A DNA stretch of 11,727 bases from RGIG8767 sp964531805 (GTDB lineage: Bacteria > Bacillota > Clostridia > Lachnospirales > Lachnospiraceae). Below, in pieces: positions 1 through 6,157 of the stretch (positions are counted from its first letter, which is position 1; every line of letters begins with the position of its first letter). The position numbers were made by a program, and so were the translations under genes. The stretch covers positions 1 to 11,727 of the forward strand of contig CAZHGE010000083.1 in NCBI GenBank assembly GCA_964531805.1, written 5' to 3'. Below the pieces are notes generated by a model, which was given only the letters and a program-made list of their open reading frames with translations, did no database searches and was not told where the DNA came from.

Positions 1-1641
1 ATTAAATAAATTATTGGAATATTGTTTATAAAACTTTGCTTCATATTTAAATGTATGTAAATCATTAATATTAACACTTTGATTTTCCGATATAACAAAA
101 TGCTCAATTGAATATTCTTTATCATTAAAAATATATTCTTGCAAATCCATCATTTTTCCGGATATAATTTGCACTTTATCATTTCTAATCTCAAAAAAAT
201 TATATATTGTTGCTAAGGATTTACATCTAAATTTATAATTTTCTTCATTTTCATTTACTGCCATCTTATTAGCTGCCACTAAACGCGCATCAGAAATTCG
301 ATCTGCCGAAAAATAACTTTTAATTTGCTTTATCGCTTCATCATACCATTTGTCATCACTAGCTTTTAAAACATTTAATATGATATCTCTACTCTTTCTA
401 TTTTCAAATAACCAGAAAAAAATTGATAGTAAATACACTCCATATATCTTTCGATATGCTTTTCTCTCACTATCAACAGTGCCTAATAACACGGTTAATA
501 TATATTTCATTACCAATGCTTTAGGGAGCTTATCTTTATCCCTTAAGACTTTTCCTATTATATTATGAATTATTCGAAGTTCAACAGAGTCAATTTCTCC
601 ATATTTATCTGTAAACAGACGAGTAAAATCTGTTGTAGTTGATGTACTTCTGACGATATTCAACATAATATCAAGTACTTCATTAATCTTTCTAAACGCA
701 TTTAACATGTATTGATTGTCATTTATAACTTCAATTAAATGAGTCCCAGCTCTATAAGTATTTGTTCCTCCCTCTTCCTGTTTCCTAAATTTTTTTCGTA
801 ATAAAAAATCTTCTCCAAAGTCTAATCCTTTAAAACGCGGATTCTTATACAAATCACAATATATAAAATGATTAAGTACATCTAATAAAGGATACTCCAT
901 ACTACTATCTTTTACTATTGCCATCTTTGTTTTAAAAAGATACCATGCATCCCTTATGTCTTGTCTAGGATCATTCCTAAACAAATAACTTTTAAAAATA
1001 TCTTCAACGTCTAATTGTTTACTTTTTAAATTAACATCAATGAAATATCTTATTCCATCACTTACATCATCTGATTGATTTAATAATATATTTATTTCAC
1101 TCTTACGAAGATTCTCCAATAATTTCTTGGCGTTATCCTTGTTCGCAATTACTTCATGCTGTTTGATAAATTCCCATAGTTCACGATACTTTTCCATTTG
1201 ATGTAACTTATCTGTTTTAACAACTGCCCTACAAGTTTCTTCTGCAAAATAAGACTTTAAAAGATCATTATACCCTTTAAAGCTTTCAATATGAAGTTCA
1301 CATGGTTCAATTGTTTCTATTGTTCCGTCATGTAATTGAATAATTGCATATAAGATCATAATTAATGTAGTTATTCTTTGCTGACCATCGATAAGCATAT
1401 AAATATCATTATTAGGCTTTTTTGTCATTATTATATTCCCTAAATATCTTTGATTATGAAAAATATCGTCTAATAAAAGATCAACGTTATCAATCGTCCA
1501 TCGAATTTCCCTCTGAAAATCAGGTATTATATATTTTCTATTTGACTTTAATATTAGTGAAAAATTCTCAATATTAATTTCCTGTTCATCATTACTTAAA
1601 AATTTTCTTAATGGTGCAATAATTCCCAACAATTCTGACAT
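1..1641 (-). CDS. DUF262 domain protein (GmrSD/ParB-like), 3' end outside window
   Basis: The frame is open for 547 codons from ATG 1641 to the window edge with no stop, so the C-terminus is missing. The start is preceded by GGAGG with an 8-nt spacer; an in-frame ATG five codons upstream (1656) has a poorer site. The N-terminus carries the DUF262 hallmarks: Y37-IIPDFQR-E-x-x-W48 and then IDGQQR at residues 84-89, the ParB/sulfiredoxin-like nucleotide-handling motif of this family. DUF262 proteins often end in a DUF1524 HNH nuclease domain (as in GmrSD, a type IV restriction enzyme); no HNH motif is visible in the part seen, and it would lie beyond position 1. The gene follows an exonuclease gene and a HEPN-like remnant on the same strand with no terminator between, which suggests co-transcription. 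DUF262 genes are common in defence islands; a defence role is inference. Domain call is firm, function is not. Confidence 0.88.
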   Translation of the reverse strand, partial: MSELLGIIAPLRKFLSNDEQEINIENFSLILKSNRKYIIPDFQREIRWTIDNVDLLLDDIFHNQRYLGNIIMTKKPNNDIYMLIDGQQRITTLIMILYAIIQLHDGTIETIEPCELHIESFKGYNDLLKSYFAEETCRAVVKTDKLHQMEKYRELWEFIKQHEVIANKDNAKKLLENLRKSEINILLNQSDDVSDGIRYFIDVNLKSKQLDVEDIFKSYLFRNDPRQDIRDAWYLFKTKMAIVKDSSMEYPLLDVLNHFIYCDLYKNPRFKGLDFGEDFLLRKKFRKQEEGGTNTYRAGTHLIEVINDNQYMLNAFRKINEVLDIMLNIVRSTSTTTDFTRLFTDKYGEIDSVELRIIHNIIGKVLRDKDKLPKALVMKYILTVLLGTVDSERKAYRKIYGVYLLSIFFWLFENRKSRDIILNVLKASDDKWYDEAIKQIKSYFSADRISDARLVAANKMAVNENEENYKFRCKSLATIYNFFEIRNDKVQIISGKMMDLQEYIFNDKEYSIEHFVISENQSVNINDLHTFKYEAKFYKQYSNNLFN

Positions 1642-1736
1642 AACTAGTTCCTCCATTACTTCTTCTTTAGTTAACTCAAATTACCCTTATAAATTTAATC
1701 TTTTTTATAAAACCCTTCTCTAAAACTAGCTCTAAT

Positions 1737-1946
1737 CTAGTTTTCAATTTTGGGGTCAATTATAAAGTTTTTTGCTTCTTCCATGTTACCAAATTCTTCT
1801 AGTTCATTAATTGTGTATATTTTATCCCTTACATCAATTAACTTGCCGACAATTTCACCTTTAAAAAGATTAAAATACTTATGTAGTATATCCCCCAAAA
1901 AACATTCTACATTATTAACTAGATTAATTAGCGTGCTTTTATGCAT
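1737..1946 (-). CDS. 69-codon ORF, possible truncated HEPN-like protein
   Basis: The ATG overlaps the stop of the upstream exonuclease gene (TAATG, one shared base), an arrangement typical of coupled translation, so the frame is probably read or was read recently. The segment LVNNVECFLGDIL (residues 9-21), followed by INELEEFGNMEEAKNFI, looks like the first helices of bacterial HEPN-type proteins, which usually read 'L(V)..(V/I)E.FL.D(I/L)' and later '..FE(S/N).EE....I'. The R-x4-6-H ribonuclease motif, normally in the second half, is absent. After the TAG stop the same frame continues IRASFREGFYKKD to a TAA at 1695-1697, and that stretch resembles the next helix of such proteins. The simplest reading is a nonsense mutation in a decaying gene. 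It could instead be an unrelated small protein. The HEPN link rests on pattern memory only. Confidence 0.5.
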   Translation of the reverse strand: MHKSTLINLVNNVECFLGDILHKYFNLFKGEIVGKLIDVRDKIYTINELEEFGNMEEAKNFIIDPKIEN

Positions 1947-3295
1947 TACCCCACAACTCCTTCCAACTCTTCCTCAGCCACAATCAACACCTTACTGCCT
2001 TTCTCCTGCAGTTCCATGGCTCTCGCAATTTTCCCACCAAAATTTCCGAACTTCCAAGCGTCACTTCCCATTCCGCCAACGAATAAATAATCCAGTTTGG
2101 CGGAGACGTTGTTTTTTTCAATGGCACCTTTTTCCGTTAATTTCTTTGAAATAGTGGCGCGTGGAGCGAGTTTAAATTCGCCAGTAAGACAAAAGGTTTT
2201 GTTTTCTAATGGGAATGGATTTCCCAAATGATTGTGGGCGCTCATCGGGTCCACGATTTCCTTAAAGATTTCTAAGAGTGTTTGTTTTTCTGCCGGTTCT
2301 AATTTTTCATCATCGATTACGTCGTGAACCGTTTTTACCAGTTTGTCATAAGGGTAGACACCCGTCAGATAATCGTGGTCTGCCAGCCAGCCTTTTAATT
2401 TTACGATTTCTAATTCATGGATATCATTATCACACGAGATGCCTTCTATAATTCCACGCAAAACCTGGATTCCCAGCGTTGTTTCACTATAGATTTTGGA
2501 AGCCGAATATTTTGTAATCAGCGAACGAAGTTTCAACTGGTCGTACTGGTCTATCACATCATCCTCTAATACGACCGTCAGGGTATCGATTATTTTGGCA
2601 AACATGGAATAACGTTTGTAAATCATATTGTCTTCCATCCATTTTTTCAGACGTTTCATTTCCGCCTTGTTTACCTCACCGTCAGAAAGAATTCCCTGAA
2701 TCAGACCGGACAAGCATTGCAGGTTTGAAATCAAACGCTCGTCTACTTTTTCAATCAAGGTTTCTGTAAAAGAATAGGTATGTACCTCGGATTCTGATAA
2801 TGCATTTTTTGATTTTATGTGCTGGAACAATTGTCCACATGCCAGAGCATCCTCTAAAGCGTTATGGGCATGGTATTCATAGCCCAGCTTCTGTGACAAA
2901 TTTTCTAGTTTGTACGAATCTGCTTTTATAAATTTTTTACTCAGTTCCAAGGTACAGCTGTATCGATAATTTTCCACTTCTAAATCATACCTCTGCAAAG
3001 CTCTGGATAATACGGTCAGATCATATGTGACGTTATGACTGACGATCACATTTCCACTAAGCAGTTCCTTAATCTCGCTCCAGTATTCTTTTAACGTTGG
3101 AGCATTTTGCACCTGACTTGCATCAATTCCGGTGATTCTTGCATTAATGGGGTCAAAACGATCCTCTGGGTTAATGAGTGTATATTTTTTCTCCACGACC
3201 TCATCATTTTCCATCAAAACAACCGCGATGGCACAAATAGAGTTTCCCCTGGTATTTGGGTTTTCAAGGTCCAGTAATACATATTTTTCTAACAT
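1946..3295 (-). CDS. DEDDh 3'-5' exonuclease with TerB-like repeats and C-terminal BRCT domain
   Basis: A 449-aa cytosolic protein in three parts. Residues 1-165 are a DnaQ-type exonuclease fold with all DEDDh residues visible: D9 and E11 (LLDLEN), D92 (SHNVTYD) and H144-x4-D149 (HNALED). These bind the two metals that cleave 3' ends of DNA or RNA. The middle (about 185-350) holds two similar units, 194-223 and 278-307, each of form G-(L/I)-I-x-G-I-x2-D-x-(E/D)-(V/I)-x3-E-x3-LKxW, which resemble the acidic helices of TerB-like domains. Residues 358-445 look like a BRCT domain (KTFCLTGEF near its start), a module that binds DNA ends or phosphopeptides and is also found in NAD-dependent ligase. 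The start ATG has AAAGGG at a short spacing. Downstream genes follow without a terminator. A DNA repair or defence role is plausible; the substrate is unknown. Confidence 0.9.
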   Translation of the reverse strand: MLEKYVLLDLENPNTRGNSICAIAVVLMENDEVVEKKYTLINPEDRFDPINARITGIDASQVQNAPTLKEYWSEIKELLSGNVIVSHNVTYDLTVLSRALQRYDLEVENYRYSCTLELSKKFIKADSYKLENLSQKLGYEYHAHNALEDALACGQLFQHIKSKNALSESEVHTYSFTETLIEKVDERLISNLQCLSGLIQGILSDGEVNKAEMKRLKKWMEDNMIYKRYSMFAKIIDTLTVVLEDDVIDQYDQLKLRSLITKYSASKIYSETTLGIQVLRGIIEGISCDNDIHELEIVKLKGWLADHDYLTGVYPYDKLVKTVHDVIDDEKLEPAEKQTLLEIFKEIVDPMSAHNHLGNPFPLENKTFCLTGEFKLAPRATISKKLTEKGAIEKNNVSAKLDYLFVGGMGSDAWKFGNFGGKIARAMELQEKGSKVLIVAEEELEGVVG

Positions 3296-3376
3296 AATTT
3301 CCCTTTCAGCACTTTTATTTTTTCACATTTTCCACTCTCTTTATTGTGACATCTTTCGACAAATTTCGCTATGGCG

Positions 3377-3418
3377 CTATTGTTCCGTTTAAGTCTTACC
3401 TATCGTTCCGGTTTTAAG
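3377..3418. repeat. Imperfect direct repeat upstream of the exonuclease gene
   Basis: The 221-bp gap 3296-3516 contains no gene. It holds the upstream region of the exonuclease gene and, at its far end, the terminator of the antitoxin gene. Within it, CTATTGTTCCGTTTAAG (3377-3393) and CTATCGTTCCGGTTTTAAG (3400-3418) repeat with a 23-bp period, the right size for two adjacent protein-binding sites on nearly the same face of the helix. No good -35/-10 pair could be placed with confidence between the repeat and the start at 3295. A regulator-binding role is inference. Confidence 0.4.
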
Positions 3419-3463
3419 CGCAAAATAAGAGCACCTATCACCAAATGCTAGTGAAATGAAAAG

Positions 3464-3491
3464 AAAAAAGACAAGATCGCTCTTGTCTTTT
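3464..3491 (-). terminator. Rho-independent terminator of the toxin-antitoxin unit
   Basis: An 11-bp perfect stem (AAAAGACAAGA, 3466-3476, against TCTTGTCTTTT, 3481-3491) with a TCGC loop. Read on the minus strand, the stem runs into a run of six T (complement of 3464-3469). It starts 25 bases past the antitoxin stop codon. The flanking A/T runs make it partly symmetric, but no plus-strand gene ends here. Confidence 0.85.
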
Positions 3492-3516
3492 CGCATCCGC
3501 TTTCTATTATTTACTT

Positions 3517-4557
3517 TTAAAATTTTCTAATTGCCTTTGCTAAACTAAAAGGGATTATTTCTCCTGGACTAGTCTCTGTATATGCTTTTTCCTCGTGCAT
3601 ATATATCACGATTTCTTGCGAACTATAATTCCTAAATTGATCAATAATCTGATCTAATATATTTCGTTCTTCTTCACTCAAATATGAAGCATCTAAGTTT
3701 TTGTTTGTAAAAAAATGATATACAGTACCATCATACCCTTCTTCTTCCTGCATATTGACATTTTCAAGATTAATCAATCGGTTATGACCAATTGGTAATG
3801 CTCCCATTTTGTCATGACGATAAACCAATCCCGTCAATGCTTTTCCATACTTTCTAAAAAATAAGGCATCCGCATACCAAATCATTTTCATTAACTTTAC
3901 TTTATATAAATTAGATACTTTCTCTGCAAAATAAGAAACTATGCTTTCAATTTTATCAATATTCAGTAGCGTATATCCATTTAAATCCGAAGGTTCACCA
4001 TAAAGAACATACTCACTTTCTAACTGCTGCCTTGACAAATATTCCTTTCCATGCGAATCTAATTTTTCTACTATCTTCTCAAATATCTGTTTGCGTCTTT
4101 GTAATGAAAATTTCTGTGCATTTTTATCCAGAAATTCCATTGTAATAAAAGGATTATCCTTTACAATTCTCATCATATTATCATAGGCTTCATCCTGTAT
4201 TGCCTTACTTTCATATCTTGAGACGGTAGCTTCTCCCCAGCCTAAAAGTTTTGCAAATTCTACCTGCGATAATCCATACTGCTCGCGTATTCCTACAATT
4301 TCATCCGATGTTAATAAATCATGCTTTCTCCTATATGCATTTCTTGCATTCAATAGATTCGCATTGCTCATTTTGCCTGTTTCAAACTCATTTTCGTCTT
4401 CCCCACTATTACAGCAGAAGTAATATGTTTCTTCATATTCCACTTCATCTTCTTTAATTAGCAATGTAGTCTTACGACTTCTTTCTTCCACATCATGAGT
4501 CTTATCACATAATGGACACTCCATATGTATTTTTCTAATTAAAGTGTTCTCTTGCAT
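3517..4557 (-). CDS. Antitoxin: MqsA-like zinc finger and HTH fused to a Panacea/SocA-like (DUF4065) domain
   Basis: A 346-aa protein in three modules. Residues 11-52 form an MqsA-type zinc finger: CPLC (C14, C17) paired with C48 and C49 after YYF, slightly unlike the usual second CxxC. Residues about 83-130 are a helix-turn-helix of the MqsA/Xre type (YGLSQVEFAKLLGWGEATVSRYE). Residues about 202-322 resemble the Panacea/SocA domain (VKLMKMIWYADALFFRKYG, then TGLVYRHDKMGALP), a domain known to neutralise many unrelated toxins. Start: ATG 4557 has AAAGGGG at 8 nt; a GTG three codons upstream (4566) has no usable site. The gene begins 24 nt after the toxin stop, toxin first as in mqsRA. The HTH makes it the likely repressor of its own promoter through the palindromes at 5004-5057. 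Domain assignment is good; neutralisation of this toxin is inferred from context. Confidence 0.88.
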   Translation of the reverse strand: MQENTLIRKIHMECPLCDKTHDVEERSRKTTLLIKEDEVEYEETYYFCCNSGEDENEFETGKMSNANLLNARNAYRRKHDLLTSDEIVGIREQYGLSQVEFAKLLGWGEATVSRYESKAIQDEAYDNMMRIVKDNPFITMEFLDKNAQKFSLQRRKQIFEKIVEKLDSHGKEYLSRQQLESEYVLYGEPSDLNGYTLLNIDKIESIVSYFAEKVSNLYKVKLMKMIWYADALFFRKYGKALTGLVYRHDKMGALPIGHNRLINLENVNMQEEEGYDGTVYHFFTNKNLDASYLSEEERNILDQIIDQFRNYSSQEIVIYMHEEKAYTETSPGEIIPFSLAKAIRKF

Positions 4558-4581
4558 GTTCCGCACCCCTTTCCATATTTC

Positions 4582-4947
4582 TTACGTATACGGAAACTCC
4601 ATTTTCCATTTTGCATAATGAAATGATACACATAAAACCTTTTTGGTCTCCCCACTTTTAATCTTTAATTTTATATAGATCAGTTTATTATTAATAGCTT
4701 TTCCAAATACAAATAATAGTGGTGGATGGTCATCATCTTTATCTATCAGTGTCTCTGAATAATCTTTTATCATTAGTCCTTTTAAGCATTCCACAACATC
4801 AGCATTATCATACCCAAGATTCACCAGAGTATATCTGGTTGAGTATTGCATTTCCTCTTTTTTTGATTTTATAAGCAAAAAATCATTTTGTAAGTCGAAA
4901 TTTTCATCCTGTAGTATATTCTTTAATTTCCTAAGAAAATTTTCCAC
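4582..4947 (-). CDS. MqsR-like toxin (probable mRNA interferase)
   Basis: With a GTG start at 4947 (GAGAGG six nt upstream) this gives 121 aa beginning MENFLRKLKN. The rest follows the MqsR pattern: LVNLGYDNADVVECLKGLM (42-59, compare LGLDFDGMCNVIIGL in E. coli MqsR), then DY, then FGKAINNKLIYIKLKI (81-96, aligned with VYLKITV and its tyrosine), then VLCVSFHYA and a terminal FPY. MqsR cleaves mRNA in a RelE-like fold. The open frame extends up to a TTG at 5079, but the predicted promoter and both operators lie inside that extension, so the extra 44 codons would largely be untranscribed. A perfect AAGGAGG at about 4991 has no ATG/GTG/TTG at usual spacing, only ATA (4980). Partner of the zinc-finger/Panacea gene immediately downstream. 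Family is fairly sure, start is less so. Confidence 0.75.
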   Translation of the reverse strand: MENFLRKLKNILQDENFDLQNDFLLIKSKKEEMQYSTRYTLVNLGYDNADVVECLKGLMIKDYSETLIDKDDDHPPLLFVFGKAINNKLIYIKLKIKSGETKKVLCVSFHYAKWKMEFPYT

Positions 4948-5003
4948 ATCTTTCCTCTCTGATTTAATGCTGAATTCTATTTCCCTCACCCTCCTTCTTA
5001 TAT

Positions 5004-5057
5004 CACTATCAATTGATAGTGTTTCTTCCCTCGTATTATACACTATCAATTGATAGT
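5004..5057. promoter_or_regulatory. Two identical 16-bp palindromic operators
   Basis: ACTATCAATTGATAGT occurs at 5042-5057 and again at 5005-5020; the second copy extends to an 18-bp palindrome (5004-5021). The centres are 37 bp apart, about three and a half turns. The first fills the promoter spacer and the second lies just after the predicted transcription start. The likely ligand is the HTH antitoxin encoded second in the unit, giving autorepression as in mqsRA and most type II systems. Palindrome and position are seen; the ligand is inferred. Confidence 0.85.
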
Positions 5058-5063
5058 ATTCAA
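5035..5063 (-). promoter_or_regulatory. Promoter of the toxin-antitoxin unit
   Basis: On the minus strand TTGAAT (5063-5058) is followed by exactly 17 bp and a consensus TATAAT (5040-5035). Transcription should start near 5028. The 17-bp spacer consists almost wholly of a perfect palindrome, so a bound repressor would sit between the two RNA polymerase contacts. Confidence 0.85.
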
Positions 5064-5132
5064 CTAATTTAATATCCAAACCTTATTCTCATTACCTTTA
5101 ATTCTGATTAAAAATAAAGAGTGCACATCCTC

Positions 5133-5177
5133 GCGGAACATTTTTTATTTGATAGGATTTTCCAATCAAATAAAAAA
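5133..5177. repeat. AT-rich perfect inverted repeat beyond the DUF1848 terminator
   Basis: TTTTTTATTTGAT (5141-5153) and ATCAAATAAAAAA (5165-5177) are 13-bp perfect arms around an 11-nt spacer. Further out, GCGG (5133-5136) could pair with CCGC at 5182-5185, which is also part of the neighbouring terminator stem. The polarity (T-run first on both strands) is wrong for a terminator in either direction. It lies between the two transcription units, upstream of the toxin promoter; its role is unknown. Confidence 0.6.
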
Positions 5178-5218
5178 GATGCCGCAAAAGCAGATTCCCA
5201 ATCCACTTTTACAGCATC
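5172..5218 (-). terminator. Strong rho-independent terminator after DUF1848
   Basis: Directly after the DUF1848 stop codon the minus strand can fold into a 19-bp stem (5218-5200 against 5196-5178; GATGCTGTAAAAGTGGATT with AATCTGCTTTTGCGGCATC, allowing G-U pairs) closed by a GGG loop. It is followed by TTTTTT (complement of 5172-5177). This marks the end of the glucuronidase operon. Confidence 0.88.
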
Positions 5219-6154
5219 CTATAACTCCAGTCTCATCTGTCCATCCCGCCAGTTTTCCTGCTTGGCTTCGTGCACCACATCTTCCTCATGTAATTCCCCG
5301 ATCAACAGAGGTGATTTCGGATCATGCCGTTTCATATTCCCCACAACCGTCTCCGCGTCATAATTCGCATAGCAGTATCTGCACAAATGTCCACAGGTGT
5401 TGTAGGCGCCAATGTCACTTCCAAGCAGACAGGCACATTCAGCCCGCGCGCCTTTTTCTTTCGCCTTTGGAACATTCAGCCCACAACCAATGGCATGTTC
5501 AAACAACTCTGCCGTCATACAGCCATCACAGTCCACGCCGTAGGGCTCCAGTTCGCGGCCTTCAGCACAAGTTTTCACAGTCATGCCATACTGTGCTCCA
5601 ATACGCGCAAATTCTTTTCCCAATCGTAATCTATCCTCTTTGGGTACGGCTTTTACTTCCGAAAAATTGCGGAGTACTTTCTGATACAGATCAATAAAAC
5701 TAATCACACAGGTCTCTGTGTACCCGGACAAGGTTTTTGCCATTTCTTCAAAATCCGCAAGATGTTTTTCCACCGTATACACATCTGACAAAAATATCGG
5801 ATCATAGCGCCAGCCAACAGACTGTTTTCCCACTACACGCGATAACTGTATAAAGTCTTCCATTACTTTTTCTTTTGGCGGCACACGGGGCTCAATTTCT
5901 CTTCCATAAGATGTAATGGTCACGTACCAATACTGCCCGTATTCTTTTAGCATATCCATATGCGGCAGCATGGGCGCTGGATTTTTGGTACAAAAAGAAA
6001 TCATATCTACCACGCTGGGCGTAATCTGATATTTGGTAACCTGTATCGGATTATAAGGATTGCGGACGAGTACATGTCCCGCCCGCAGTCGATTTACAAA
6101 CCATTCACTATAAAATGCTGGAATGTCCGTTCTAAGTCCTGTGTGTAAGATCAT
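5219..6154 (-). CDS. DUF1848 family protein with radical-SAM-like cysteine motif
   Basis: A 311-aa protein recognised as DUF1848, a family of unknown function common in gut Firmicutes and Bacteroidetes. Seen: ISFCTKNPAPM (52-62), WRYDPIF (115-121), then a cysteine-rich C-terminal third (C196, C209, C212, C224, C240, C242, C254, C258, C261). Residues 254-261, CGHLCRYC followed by YANY, match the CX3CX2C arrangement that binds the 4Fe-4S cluster in radical SAM enzymes such as spore photoproduct lyase, but here it sits at the C-terminus rather than near the N-terminus. No signal peptide or membrane segment is seen. The start ATG is 3 nt after the stop of the 489-aa gene, using GGAG inside that gene's last codons, so it is translationally coupled and last in the operon. 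Family call firm; chemistry unknown. Confidence 0.9.
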   Translation of the reverse strand: MILHTGLRTDIPAFYSEWFVNRLRAGHVLVRNPYNPIQVTKYQITPSVVDMISFCTKNPAPMLPHMDMLKEYGQYWYVTITSYGREIEPRVPPKEKVMEDFIQLSRVVGKQSVGWRYDPIFLSDVYTVEKHLADFEEMAKTLSGYTETCVISFIDLYQKVLRNFSEVKAVPKEDRLRLGKEFARIGAQYGMTVKTCAEGRELEPYGVDCDGCMTAELFEHAIGCGLNVPKAKEKGARAECACLLGSDIGAYNTCGHLCRYCYANYDAETVVGNMKRHDPKSPLLIGELHEEDVVHEAKQENWRDGQMRLEL

Positions 6155-6157
6155 AAA

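Noticed and set aside
350..568. Plus-strand 72-codon open frame near the window start
   Set aside because: Antisense of the DUF262 gene, hydrophobic shadow translation, no ribosome binding site.
1750..2154. Plus-strand open frame of 134 codons opposite the exonuclease
   Set aside because: Covers the antisense of two better-supported frames and has shadow-like composition.
4948..5079. Longer toxin reading frame starting at TTG 5079
   Set aside because: The region holds a near-consensus promoter and two palindromic operators, TTG has no good ribosome binding site, and MqsR-like proteins do not need the extra 44 residues.
5149..5697. Plus-strand open frame of 182 codons opposite DUF1848
   Set aside because: Low-complexity His/Pro/Ser-rich shadow of the DUF1848 gene, and it crosses the terminator; no ribosome binding site.
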